Below, piece after piece: positions 34,380 to 42,697 of a stretch of DNA of 64,000 nucleotides. Numbering within the stretch: position 1 is the stretch's first letter; each line of letters opens with the position of its first letter. The notes beneath the pieces are model-generated. The model did no database searches, had not been told where the DNA came from, and was given only the letters and a program-made list of their open reading frames with translations. Made by a program: the position numbers and the translations under genes. Source of the stretch: Pseudomonadota bacterium. Its GTDB lineage: Bacteria; Pseudomonadota; Alphaproteobacteria; Rhizobiales; Phreatobacteraceae. The stretch is from assembly GCA_020161695.1 (NCBI GenBank), contig JAIUOO010000002.1:1-64000 (forward strand), given 5' to 3'.

Positions 34380-35369
34380 TCAGGCGGTCGCGCCGACCTG
34401 GTAGAGCTCGACTTTGGTGCCGTCGGGGTCGGCGATATAGATCGTCAGCCCATAGGGCCCGTCATGCAGGTCGGTGTAGTACTTCACGCCCGCCTTCTTC
34501 AGCCTGGCGTCCATGGCGCGAACATCATTGACCTCGAAGGCGATGTGGTCGAGCTGGCGATGGTCGGAGGCCTTGCCGTGGATCAGCGCGATGCCCTGGT
34601 GAAAGGCGGTGAACGGACGCCCGTCGGCCAGCGGCTTGGCCGGACGGATCGTGAAGCCGAGCTGGTTGGTGTAGAAGGCCACCGACGTCTCGATATCGTT
34701 GACCATGATCAGCTGGTGGCCGTAGTTGGTGACGCGCGGCTTGATCTGTTCGCCGATCCAGTCGAGCACTTCGGACGAGTGGGCGATCTCGCAGAAATAC
34801 TGCTTCCACACCTGTTTGGCGGTGGCTTCCCACTCGGCGTTGACACCCGACACGCAGTCGTCGACCGCGATCACGTCGAGGTCGCGCAGATAGGCCTCGC
34901 GGATCGAGGTTTCGACACAGGCATTGGTGGTCGCACCGGTGACGAACAGATGCTGGGTGCCGAGCATTTTCAGCATCATTTCGAGACGCGTCTCGTAGAA
35001 GGCGCCGAAACGATGCTTGCGGATGACGAAGGCCGGATCGAAATCGGCCAGCGGCTTCAGCTCGTCGATGATCTGCTCGTCCCAGCTGCCGGCCAGCGCC
35101 GACACCTGCTTGCGGCGGGCGGTGTGGCCGAGCAGCTTCTTCTTGGCGCGGTTCTGGTCCACCGCGAAGTGTTCCTGCATCGTCCAGATGACAGGGATGC
35201 TGGTGTCCTGGCAGCGCTTGATCAGCTTGGCCAACGGCGGCACGATCGCCGACAGGCGCTTGGTGTCGACGCCCGAAACGCCGAGCGTGCCCTTCTCGTG
35301 GATGAAGGCGTTCTGCAGGTCGATGACCAGCAGCGCCGACTTGCGATAGTCGAGAACGTCGAGCGCCAT
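34380..35369 (-). CDS. Isochorismatase-family cysteine hydrolase fused to a VOC (glyoxalase/dioxygenase) domain
   Basis: 329-aa two-domain protein. Residues 1-205 are a cysteine hydrolase of the isochorismatase/N-carbamoylsarcosine amidase superfamily with the catalytic triad Asp17 (LLVIDLQNAF), Lys118 (IRKHRFGAF) and Cys151 (VTGATTNACVETS). Residues about 215-327 are a vicinal-oxygen-chelate domain with candidate metal ligands His218 (YGHQLIMVND), a mid-domain His (LDHIAFEV) and the C-terminal Glu (DGTKVELYQ). The two domains are normally separate proteins. The ATG at 35369 shares a base with the stop of the tautomerase gene (TGATG). Last gene of a six-gene operon; expected to cleave a C-N or ureido bond and then isomerise or oxidise the product (inference). 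Confidence 0.88.
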   Translation of the reverse strand: MALDVLDYRKSALLVIDLQNAFIHEKGTLGVSGVDTKRLSAIVPPLAKLIKRCQDTSIPVIWTMQEHFAVDQNRAKKKLLGHTARRKQVSALAGSWDEQIIDELKPLADFDPAFVIRKHRFGAFYETRLEMMLKMLGTQHLFVTGATTNACVETSIREAYLRDLDVIAVDDCVSGVNAEWEATAKQVWKQYFCEIAHSSEVLDWIGEQIKPRVTNYGHQLIMVNDIETSVAFYTNQLGFTIRPAKPLADGRPFTAFHQGIALIHGKASDHRQLDHIAFEVNDVRAMDARLKKAGVKYYTDLHDGPYGLTIYIADPDGTKVELYQVGATA

Positions 35370-35566
35370 CACTTGTGCTCCACCATGTCGATGCCGAGCA
35401 CGCCGCCGCGACCCCAGCTGTCCTTGGGCGTCTCATGGATCACCACATGCAGGTGATCGGGCTTGCAGGCGGCCTCCTCGACCATGGCCTTGGTGATGGC
35501 TTTCACGAGGTTGCGCTTCTGCTCGACAGTGCGCCCCTCCCACATCTCTACGACGACGAACGGCAT
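35369..35566 (-). CDS. 4-oxalocrotonate tautomerase-family protein
   Basis: 65-aa tautomerase. After removal of Met1 the catalytic N-terminal proline is exposed (MPFVVVEMWEGR), and the length and the KRNLVKAITKAMVEE helix match the 4-OT family, which interconverts enol and keto acids as small oligomers. Its C-terminus (HVVIHETPKDSWGRGGV) is family-typical. Start 35566 is fixed by the proline requirement. It lies between the unknown 227-aa protein (2-bp gap) and the isochorismatase-VOC fusion. Confidence 0.93.
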   Translation of the reverse strand: MPFVVVEMWEGRTVEQKRNLVKAITKAMVEEAACKPDHLHVVIHETPKDSWGRGGVLGIDMVEHK

Positions 35567-35568
35567 TG

Positions 35569-36252
35569 CTATTTCTCCTCTCTTGCGCTGGGCATGGCGC
35601 CGGAGGCCCAGACGGGCACGGCGGGCGCAAAACCCGAAACCAGATCGTTGTTGGCCCGGTCGGCGCCCGAGAGCAGCCACAGCGGGCGGTTCGAATAATT
35701 GACCAGCACCTGCTCTTCCATGCAGGCACGGTTGGCCGGATGGTTCGGATCGCGCTCGAAGCGGCTCGTCGCCGGCATCAGCCTGACGACGTAGAGCGGC
35801 TCCGACGGGGCGAAACCAGCAAGCACGTCGGGATCTATCTCCTCCAGCCGGACTGCCTTGACTTCCGGCTTCTCCCTACTGACAGCGACCAGCACCACGA
35901 CGCCCGCCAGCGGCGTCACCGGCCAGTAGCGGCCTTCACGGCCCTGGGCGACAAACTCGCCGTAGTGACCAACTTCGGCGAACAGCTCACTGTCCCAGAG
36001 GATGACGTCAGCTCCGATGACCTTCATCGCGGCATCGATCACAAGATCGCTCTCGCACAGGTCGAGAAAGCTCCAGGGATCGGTCAGGCCGATGCAGTGG
36101 CCCCATGGGTTGTGGATCCCCGACAGCCTCTCCTGGCGGATCGTCGCCTTGCGAGCGACGATCCTGTCGACCGCTTCGCGCACCGGCAGACGCGCCGGTG
36201 CCAGCGAGATGCGACCGGCCAGGTCGAGTTGGTCGGAGACCCCTTGGGTCAT
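35569..36252 (-). CDS. Unknown protein, possibly a degenerate phytanoyl-CoA dioxygenase-like fold
   Basis: 227-aa soluble protein. It begins in the stop of the hydantoinase-like gene (ATGA overlap) and is 2 bp from the tautomerase gene, so it is firmly part of the operon. The central stretch VILWDSELFAEVGHY, then EGRYWPVTPLAGVVVLVAVS, resembles the jelly-roll core of PhyH-family Fe/2-oxoglutarate dioxygenases, but the H-x-D iron motif normally just before the YWP segment is not there. The resemblance is weak; a binding or accessory role is possible. I cannot assign a function. Confidence 0.6.
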   Translation of the reverse strand: MTQGVSDQLDLAGRISLAPARLPVREAVDRIVARKATIRQERLSGIHNPWGHCIGLTDPWSFLDLCESDLVIDAAMKVIGADVILWDSELFAEVGHYGEFVAQGREGRYWPVTPLAGVVVLVAVSREKPEVKAVRLEEIDPDVLAGFAPSEPLYVVRLMPATSRFERDPNHPANRACMEEQVLVNYSNRPLWLLSGADRANNDLVSGFAPAVPVWASGAMPSAREEK

Positions 36253-37595
36253 GACGGCACCGTCACGCAGCGGCCGCGGCCATAATTGCTCTCGGCAACC
36301 ACACCGTTTTCGTAGACCACGTCGCCGCGGGCGATGGTCATGACAGGCCATCCCCTAAGCTTCCAGCCCTCATAGATGCAGGTGCCCTTGCCGGTGTGCT
36401 CGACCGTGCGTTCCTCGTCGAGGTCGACCAGCACGAGGTCGGCATCGAAGCCGACATCGATATGGCCCTTGCGTGGCCACAGCCCGAAGCGGCGCGCCGG
36501 GTTGAACGAGTTGAGCTCGACCAGGCGACTGAGCGGCAGCCCGCGCTGGTGCACGCCGAAATGCAGCATCAAAGACAGCTCCCATGGGAAGCTGACGACA
36601 CCGGGGAATTCCGTCCACAGGTCCTCGAGCTTCTTGGGCAGGAAGGGCACATGGTCGGTGCCCAGGCTGTAGACCGAACCGTTGAGCATGCCGGCCCACA
36701 GGCCTTCGAGCTCGTTGCGGTCGCGCAGCGGCGGCGAGATCTTGGCGCGCATGTCCAGATCCTCGTCATAGCAAGTGCGCGTCAGGTAATGCGGGCAGGT
36801 CTCGACGGTGACATGCACGCCGCGCGCCTGCGCCTCGGCGGCCAGCACCGGTCCCATGCCGACAGACGTATGCACCAGATGCAACGAGCAGCCGGTCTTC
36901 TCGGCGAGGAAGATCATGCGCCTGATGGTTTCGACCTCGCAGAAGGCCGGACGCGATTCCGTGTAAGCGCCGAGGTCCTGGCGGCCGGTCGCGGCGATCT
37001 CCTTCTTGATCCAAGAGGCGATCTGGGTGTTCTCGCAGTGAACGTTGATCACGCCGCCGGGAATCTTCGACAGGATGCGCATCGCCGCATAGACCCAGCC
37101 ATCCGTCGCCGGCACGATGCCGATCGGATTGTCTGGCTCGTAGCCGAAATAGCACTTGAACGACTTCACCCCGGTCTTGGCGACGATCTCGGGGATCTCG
37201 GCGATGTGTTCCTCGCGCTGGATGCCGAAGTGAAAGCCGAAATCGATGACCGAATTCTCCTCGCCCAACGCCTTCCGCTCCTCGTAGAACGGCAGATAGG
37301 ACTCCTTGAGGTTGCGGATGTAGAGCAGCGCCGTGGTGACACCGCCTGAGGCAGCTGCCGCCGTCTCGGTGCGCATGTCCTCAGGATAGGGGAACTTCAC
37401 GCCGAGATGGCAATGCGGGTCGATCAGGCCCGGCATCAGCACCTTGCCCTCGGCATCGATGGTGCGGGTTGCGTCCGGCAGCACCTCGTCGGCACCGGTC
37501 AGCACGATCTTGCCGTCCTTGACCGCGACGCCGCCGTGGAATTCGCCGTCGTGGCGAACCACCCGCGCGTTCTTGATGACCAGATCCGCCTTCAT
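36249..37595 (-). CDS. Dihydropyrimidinase/hydantoinase-like cyclic amidohydrolase
   Basis: 448-aa amidohydrolase that should open a cyclic amide or ureide ring. The binuclear metal site is complete: His61 and His63 (DPHCHLG), the carboxylated Lys147 (VKSFKCYFG), His186 (NVHCENTQ), His242 (HLVHTS) and Asp314 (LGTDHVPF). Length and motif order fit the dihydropyrimidinase/allantoinase/hydantoinase group. The ATG at 37595 shares a base with the preceding stop (TGATG); a GTG one codon earlier is possible. Substrate specificity loops are unlike E. coli allantoinase, so hydantoin-, dihydropyrimidine- or dihydroorotate-like rings all remain possible. Confidence 0.88.
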   Translation of the reverse strand: MKADLVIKNARVVRHDGEFHGGVAVKDGKIVLTGADEVLPDATRTIDAEGKVLMPGLIDPHCHLGVKFPYPEDMRTETAAAASGGVTTALLYIRNLKESYLPFYEERKALGEENSVIDFGFHFGIQREEHIAEIPEIVAKTGVKSFKCYFGYEPDNPIGIVPATDGWVYAAMRILSKIPGGVINVHCENTQIASWIKKEIAATGRQDLGAYTESRPAFCEVETIRRMIFLAEKTGCSLHLVHTSVGMGPVLAAEAQARGVHVTVETCPHYLTRTCYDEDLDMRAKISPPLRDRNELEGLWAGMLNGSVYSLGTDHVPFLPKKLEDLWTEFPGVVSFPWELSLMLHFGVHQRGLPLSRLVELNSFNPARRFGLWPRKGHIDVGFDADLVLVDLDEERTVEHTGKGTCIYEGWKLRGWPVMTIARGDVVYENGVVAESNYGRGRCVTVPS

Positions 37596-38482
37596 CACTT
37601 CTGCTCCAAAATGCCTTCAATGCGTCTTGAGATGCCGCTCCACTGGCTGCGGCCGACGGTGATCGGCGCGCGCGCGCCCATGCCGCGAGCCCAGATCGCC
37701 TTCAGCCCCAGCTCGGCAGCCGCCTCCCTGTCGATGGTGCCGGGCGGCGCCGCGACATCGACCAGCAGTGCGTGCTTGGGCAGCAGCTGCAGCTGTTCGC
37801 GATCGAGCAGCCGCTTCGGCACGCTGCCGATGACGATGTCCATCTTCGGCAGGAATTTGGGTAACTGTTCGAGCGTCAGCGATTCGGCGCCCGCCGCGTA
37901 AGCCGCTGCACGCTGAACCGGATTGCGCGCCGCGACATGGACATGGGCTCCGAGCGCCACCAGCGTGTTGGTCAAAAGCGAGCCGATTGTGCCCTGCCCG
38001 ACCAGGCAGATGTTGGACTTGTGGATGGTGATCTCGGTGTTCTCGATGATCACCTTGAGCACACCTTCGACAATCGCCGGGCCGCGCAGCAGCATCAGAT
38101 CGACGTCCCACTCATACTCGTGCAGCGTAATGCCGAGTGCCTCGCAATGAGCCTTCAGATTGGCGTCGGCCCAGCCGAGGATGATATGAGCAGGCTTGTT
38201 CATGCCATCAAGCATCGCGCGGGTCGGGATGATCTTTTCGGGGCATTTCGGCGCAAACAGCGCGCCTTCCGCGGTGATGCCGGGGATCGGGAATAGAGCG
38301 ATATCGGCGCCCTTCAGCGCATCCGCCGCATCCTTGGCGTGGTAGACACCTTCGATACCCTCTTCCGGCCAGGGAAAGCCAAAGGCGCGGACGGTGGCGC
38401 CGGCACGCATGGCGCAGCGGGCGATTTCCTGTTCGCGGGCGTCACCGGCGACGACGGCGATGGTGGTGTTTTTCCAGCTCAT
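37595..38482 (-). CDS. Dipicolinate synthase subunit A-like NAD(P)-binding protein
   Basis: 295-aa protein resembling DpaA/SpoVFA, the NAD(P)H-dependent subunit of dipicolinate synthase in spore formers. The N-terminal DpaA-type domain (TIAVVAGDAREQEIARCAMR, then a GYP-like FPWPEEGIEG) is followed by a Rossmann domain with VGQGTIGSLL (Gly162, Gly164, Gly167) and a 2-hydroxyacid-dehydrogenase-like C-terminus (LVDVAAPPGTID). No partner SpoVFB is adjacent, and the organism is not a spore former, so a different imine or heterocycle reduction is more likely. Overlaps its neighbours on both sides (ATGA and TGATG). Confidence 0.75.
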   Translation of the reverse strand: MSWKNTTIAVVAGDAREQEIARCAMRAGATVRAFGFPWPEEGIEGVYHAKDAADALKGADIALFPIPGITAEGALFAPKCPEKIIPTRAMLDGMNKPAHIILGWADANLKAHCEALGITLHEYEWDVDLMLLRGPAIVEGVLKVIIENTEITIHKSNICLVGQGTIGSLLTNTLVALGAHVHVAARNPVQRAAAYAAGAESLTLEQLPKFLPKMDIVIGSVPKRLLDREQLQLLPKHALLVDVAAPPGTIDREAAAELGLKAIWARGMGARAPITVGRSQWSGISRRIEGILEQK

Positions 38483-39567
38483 TTCGCCCTCACCTTCTCG
38501 ATCACTTGAGCCTTGCTCATGCCGGCAATGCCCATCGCCTCGGCGGTGCGGCCACCCTTGCGATAGTCGGTACCGACGGCGATCTGCGCCAGGCTGTAGA
38601 GCGAATGCGCCACGGGCGTATCGACACCGGCAATCCTGGCGAATTCGAGGAACGGCAGCAGACCGTGGCCGAAGTCTTCCTTGTAGTAGCGGTATTCGAG
38701 CGAATCCGGGCCCTTGATGCGCTTGTTGGCCTCGCCGCCCGCGATCGCGGCACGGAAATCGCTGGTGTCGGTCACGTCGGCCTCGACGGTGCCGAGCAGC
38801 TTCATCTCCTCGACCAGATTGGGCAGATCATGTCCAAAGGCCTTGGCCACCGCCAGGCGCTCGTCGTCGAGCTGCTTCATCACGCGGGCGACGCCGGGGG
38901 TCATTGCGTCGACGTAGAAGGTGAAGTTTCCGCCCGTCGCCTCGACCCACGCCGCCGCCAGAACAGCGCCCGGCGGATGCAGGATCATGTTCACGTTGGA
39001 CAGGTCCGACGCGATCACGTCGGCCACAGGCGTCAGGCCTGGATAGAGCTTGCCGGCGATCTCCAGCACCTCGGCCCCACCCTTGAGCGCTGCGGCCTTG
39101 AGCTGCTTGGCACGCCCCGACACGGTGACACCGTCGGGACGATACTTGCGGGCGACATAGGTCAGCGTCGAGAATTCGACGACGGGGGGTGCCGCACGAC
39201 CTGTGCGCGAAAAAGTCTCGGCGAATTCCAGCGCGCCGCCGGTGTGGCCGGGATTGAGCACAACCGGCCTGCTCGACGACCAGCCGGCAGCCTCCAGCGC
39301 CGAAGCGATGGCCGAATGCGAGAAGGTCGGCAGCACGACGACAGCGACATCGACGCCTGCGATCGCCGCCTTGAGATCGGTGGTGATCAGCGCCGGCTTG
39401 GCGACACCCTCGCCGAGCTTGCCTTCATAGGCGACGCCGCCCAACCTGATGTGCGGCTCCAGCGTTTCCGCCGACCGCGCCCAGAAGTGCACGTCGTGCC
39501 CGGCCTGGACCAATTCTGCGACCGAGGCTGCACCGCCCGCACCCGCGCCTAATACTGCAACTTTCAT
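38479..39567 (-). CDS. Octopine/nopaline-dehydrogenase-family NAD(P)-binding oxidoreductase
   Basis: 362-aa opine-dehydrogenase-type enzyme; such enzymes couple an amino acid and a keto acid by reductive condensation, or run in reverse to break an opine C-N bond. N-terminal Rossmann motif VAVLGAGAGGAASVAEL (residues 3-19) and a C-terminal all-helical octopine_DH domain with NMILHPPGAVLAAAWVEATG (the catalytic-His region; position about 216-235). Start ATG 39567 follows GGAGGAG. First gene of the six-gene operon, directly downstream of regulon site C. Confidence 0.88.
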   Translation of the reverse strand: MKVAVLGAGAGGAASVAELVQAGHDVHFWARSAETLEPHIRLGGVAYEGKLGEGVAKPALITTDLKAAIAGVDVAVVVLPTFSHSAIASALEAAGWSSSRPVVLNPGHTGGALEFAETFSRTGRAAPPVVEFSTLTYVARKYRPDGVTVSGRAKQLKAAALKGGAEVLEIAGKLYPGLTPVADVIASDLSNVNMILHPPGAVLAAAWVEATGGNFTFYVDAMTPGVARVMKQLDDERLAVAKAFGHDLPNLVEEMKLLGTVEADVTDTSDFRAAIAGGEANKRIKGPDSLEYRYYKEDFGHGLLPFLEFARIAGVDTPVAHSLYSLAQIAVGTDYRKGGRTAEAMGIAGMSKAQVIEKVRAK

Positions 39568-39671
39568 TTTCTCCTCCGGGGGCCGAGGTACGGCTTGCCG
39601 GCCGCACGACGTCATGCTCGGAACAGGTACTCCTCCCCGTTCCTCGCGCCAATTGATTGTCATCAATCAGT

Positions 39672-39708
39672 TTGATCACACTTTATGATCACACTGGGAA
39701 TTGTCAAG
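39672..39708 (-). promoter_or_regulatory. Shared regulon site C: promoter of the six-gene operon
   Basis: On the minus strand TTGACA (39707-39702), 16-bp spacer, TAAAGT (39685-39680). The 19-bp block TGATCACACTTTATGATCA (39673-39691) covers the spacer and -10 and contains two TGATCA half-palindrome cores. The same 19 bp, at the same 10-bp distance from the -35 box, occurs at site D (48265-48283). Confidence 0.75.
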
Positions 39709-39730
39709 CGGAAGAATGCGCGTCCGTCGT

Positions 39731-40162
39731 TCAAGCGGCCTGATGCCTGAGCCCGGCCGCCTCGATACCTGCGATGGCCGCGAGTTCGTCATTGTCCGAG
39801 GTGTCGCCCGTGATGCCGACGGCGCCGAGAAGTGTGCCGGCCTGGTCGCGGATCAACACACCGCCGGGCACCGGCACGATGCGGCCGCCGGAGACGGCGT
39901 TGAGCCCTTCCATGAAGTGCGGCCGCTCCTTCGCCGTCTGGTCGAGCCAGCGCGAGCCCATGCCGACTGCCAGCGCGCCATACGCCTTTCCTGAGGCGAT
40001 CTCATAACGCAGCATCGAGGCGCCATCCTGCTTCTGGAACGCCTTGAGATGGCCGCCGGCGTCGAGCACGGCGACCGTCAGCGGCTTCATCCCGGCTTCA
40101 GCGCCCTTGGCGAAGGCTGCGGCGATGATGGTGTTGGCGGCAGCGAGTGTCAGGTCGGTCAT
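39731..40162 (-). CDS. GlcG/HbpS-family heme-binding-like protein
   Basis: 143-aa protein of the GlcG/HbpS (DUF336) family, recognisable by MKPLTVAVLDAGGHLKAFQKQDGA and the C-terminal GGVLIRDQAGTLLGAVGITGDTSDNDE. HbpS binds heme extracellularly; GlcG-type members sit beside glycolate/glyoxylate genes without a proven reaction. It has no signal peptide. Start 40162 follows GGAG. It lies just upstream of regulon site C on the same strand and downstream of the glcB repeat region; its promoter is not obvious. Confidence 0.88.
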   Translation of the reverse strand: MTDLTLAAANTIIAAAFAKGAEAGMKPLTVAVLDAGGHLKAFQKQDGASMLRYEIASGKAYGALAVGMGSRWLDQTAKERPHFMEGLNAVSGGRIVPVPGGVLIRDQAGTLLGAVGITGDTSDNDELAAIAGIEAAGLRHQAA

Positions 40163-40265
40163 GTTTTTCTCCAAGGGATTGATGAGGCTTGTGGGGTGGA
40201 GGGGCACTGGTTAGCGGTTCGAGCGATCACGCGGGTCCGCAGATTCTGACGTCGAGCGCTTGTTC

Positions 40266-40450
40266 GCCCCCCCTCTGGCCTGCCGGCCACCTCCCCCTCA
40301 AGGGGGGGGAGATCAGGCCTTCATGGACGCCGCGGCCAATCGCCGAGGTAACGGTGTTGCAGCTTTCGACCGGCCAGGATGGGCACTGCCGGCGACGCGA
40401 ATGATCTCCCCCCTTGAGGGGGAGATGGCCGGCGGGGCAGAGGGGGGGGC
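40266..40450. repeat. Long inverted-repeat element (rhizobial intergenic repeat)
   Basis: Left arm 40266-40314 and right arm 40403-40450 are near-perfect inverted copies built around CCCCCTCTGGCCTGCCGGCC and CTCCCCCTCAAGGGGGGGAG, flanking an 88-bp non-repetitive centre. Each arm also folds on itself (CTCCCCC-TCAA-GGGGGGAG). This occupies most of the 319-bp gene-free stretch 40163-40481 between glcB and the GlcG gene. I recognise this C/G-rich type as a dispersed element of Mesorhizobium-like genomes; it may double as the glcB terminator. Confidence 0.7.
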
Positions 40451-40481
40451 GACGTAGGGTGCGGCAGGAGGCTCTGAGCTC

Positions 40482-42686
40482 CTAGCGCGACCCGCCCCTC
40501 ATCTTCGCCTTGAGCTCGAGCCTGCGCTTGTGGAGCACCGGTTCGGTGTAGCCGTTGGGTTGGGCGCGGCCTTCGAAGACGAGGTCGCAGGCGGCGCGGA
40601 AGGCGGTCGACTGGTCGAAGTCGGGCGCCATCGGCCTGTACAGCGGATCGCCGACATTCTGGCGGTCGACGATGGCTGCCATGCGCTGCAAGGAATCCAT
40701 CACCTGGATATGCGAGCAGACGTCGTGGCGCAGCCAGTTGGCGATGTGCTGGGACGAGATGCGCAAGGTGGCGCGGTCTTCCATCAGCCCGACGTCGTTG
40801 ATGTCGGGAACCTTCGAGCAGCCGACACCCTGGTCGATCCAGCGCACGACATAGCCCAGAATGCCCTGCGCATTGTTGTCGAGTTCGCGCTGGATCTCGT
40901 CGGGCGTCCAGTTGGGACGGACGACAACCGGCACCGACAGGATGTCGTCGAGCCGCGCCTTGGGGCGGCTCTTCAGCTCGGCCTGCACCTGGTGCACGTC
41001 GACCTTGTGGTAGTGGGTGGCATGCAGCGTCGCCGCCGTCGGCGACGGCACCCAGGCGGTGTTGGCGCCGGCGCGTGGATGGGCGATCTTCTGCTCCAGC
41101 ATCGCTGCCATCAGATCCGGCATCGCCCACATGCCCTTGCCGATCTGGGCATGGCCGGAAAGACCGCACTCCAGCCCGGTGTCGACGTTCCAGGCCTCAT
41201 AGGCATTGATCCACGGCGCCTGCTTCATGTCGCCCTTGCGCACCATCGGGCCGGCTTCCATCGAGGTGTGGATCTCGTCGCCGGTGCGGTCGAGGAAGCC
41301 GGTGTTGATGAACACCACGCGTTCCTTGGCGGCACGGATGCACTCCCTCAGGTTGACGGTGGTGCGCCGCTCCTCGTCCATGATGCCCATCTTGATGGTC
41401 TTGCGCGGCATGCCGACCAGACGCTCAACACGGTCGAAGATCTCGACGGCAAAGGCCACTTCCTCGGGGCCATGCATCTTCGGCTTGACCACATACATCG
41501 AACCGGCACGGGAATTGGCGCGACGGCCATGGGCGCCGACGTCGTGCAGGGCAATCAAAGCGGTGATCGCCGCGTCCATGATGCCCTCGGGCACCTCGTG
41601 GCCGTCGCGATCGTGGATCGCGGGATTGGTCATCAGGTGGCCGACATTGCGCACCAGCATCAACGAGCGGCCGGGCAGCGTAACGGTGCTGCCATCGGCG
41701 CCGGTGTAGCTGCGGTCGGCGTTGAGACGGCGGGTAACCGTCTTGCCGCCCTTGTCAAAGCTTTCCGACAGATCGCCCTTCATCAGGCCGAGCCAGTTGC
41801 GGTAGACGGCAACCTTGTCTTCGGCGTCCACGGCCGCGACCGAATCCTCGCAGTCCTGGATGGTGGTCAAAGCCGATTCCAGGATCATGTCGGAGATGCC
41901 GGCCGGATCGGTCTTGCCGATGGCGCTGTCCCTGTCGACCACGATTTCGACATGCAGGCCGTTCTTGACCAGCAGCACCGCGTCGGGATTCTTTGCCTCG
42001 CCACGATAACCGGCGAATTGTTTGGCATCGCCCAACCCAACCGAGCCGGAGGCACTGGCCAGCACGAGCTTGCCATCGACAATCGCAAGCCCTGTCACGT
42101 CCGACCAGCTGCCTTGAGTCAGCGGCGCGGACGCGTCCAGAAACGCCTTGGCCCAGCCGATGACCTTTTGGCCGCGCCTGGGATTGTAGCCCTTGGTCTT
42201 CTCGGCACCGTCGGCGTCGGAGATCGCATCGGTGCCATAGAGCGCGTCATAGAGCGAACCCCAACGCGCATTCGCCGCATTCAGCGCATAACGCGCATTC
42301 ATCACCGGCACCACCAGCTGCGGGCCGGCGACCGTGGCGATCTCGGGATCGACGTTTTCGGTCGTGACGGAGAACGCCGGCCCCTCGGGGACCAGATAGC
42401 CGATGTCGGACAAAAACGCCTTGTAGGCGGCCATGTCGTGCGGGGCGCCGTGCTTGCGGTACCAGGCGTCGAGTTTCAGCTGGAAGTCGTCGCGCTTCTC
42501 AAGCAAAGCCCGGTTCTTCGGCCCGAGATCATGGACGATATCGGCAAAACCCGACCAGAACGCATTCGCATCCACACCCGTCCCAGGCAGGGCTTCAGAC
42601 ACCACGAAGTCGTGGAGTTCCCTAGAGATCGAAAGGCCGTGGACGAAGACGCTGTCGTCTATCCGCTTCATCATGTTCATCGTCAT
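40482..42686 (-). CDS. glcB: Malate synthase G
   Basis: 734-aa cytoplasmic enzyme condensing glyoxylate with acetyl-CoA to malate; length matches the monomeric G isoform. Recognisable segments include [18 protein letters not shown], the [14 protein letters not shown] region that carries active-site Glu and Arg residues, [19 protein letters not shown] and the late [14 protein letters not shown]. The start is ATG 42686 or ATG 42680; the strong GGGGAGG sits so close to the first that the second is somewhat favoured. It follows the dadA-like gene by 11 bp and is under the same glycine riboswitch, linking glycine to glyoxylate use. Confidence 0.97.
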   Translation of the reverse strand: MTMNMMKRIDDSVFVHGLSISRELHDFVVSEALPGTGVDANAFWSGFADIVHDLGPKNRALLEKRDDFQLKLDAWYRKHGAPHDMAAYKAFLSDIGYLVPEGPAFSVTTENVDPEIATVAGPQLVVPVMNARYALNAANARWGSLYDALYGTDAISDADGAEKTKGYNPRRGQKVIGWAKAFLDASAPLTQGSWSDVTGLAIVDGKLVLASASGSVGLGDAKQFAGYRGEAKNPDAVLLVKNGLHVEIVVDRDSAIGKTDPAGISDMILESALTTIQDCEDSVAAVDAEDKVAVYRNWLGLMKGDLSESFDKGGKTVTRRLNADRSYTGADGSTVTLPGRSLMLVRNVGHLMTNPAIHDRDGHEVPEGIMDAAITALIALHDVGAHGRRANSRAGSMYVVKPKMHGPEEVAFAVEIFDRVERLVGMPRKTIKMGIMDEERRTTVNLRECIRAAKERVVFINTGFLDRTGDEIHTSMEAGPMVRKGDMKQAPWINAYEAWNVDTGLECGLSGHAQIGKGMWAMPDLMAAMLEQKIAHPRAGANTAWVPSPTAATLHATHYHKVDVHQVQAELKSRPKARLDDILSVPVVVRPNWTPDEIQRELDNNAQGILGYVVRWIDQGVGCSKVPDINDVGLMEDRATLRISSQHIANWLRHDVCSHIQVMDSLQRMAAIVDRQNVGDPLYRPMAPDFDQSTAFRAACDLVFEGRAQPNGYTEPVLHKRRLELKAKMRGGSR

Positions 42687-42697
42687 ACCTCCCCAGG

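Noticed and set aside
40266..40450. Possible CRISPR-like repeat pair
   Set aside because: Only two copies, inverted relative to each other, no regular spacers and no cas genes.
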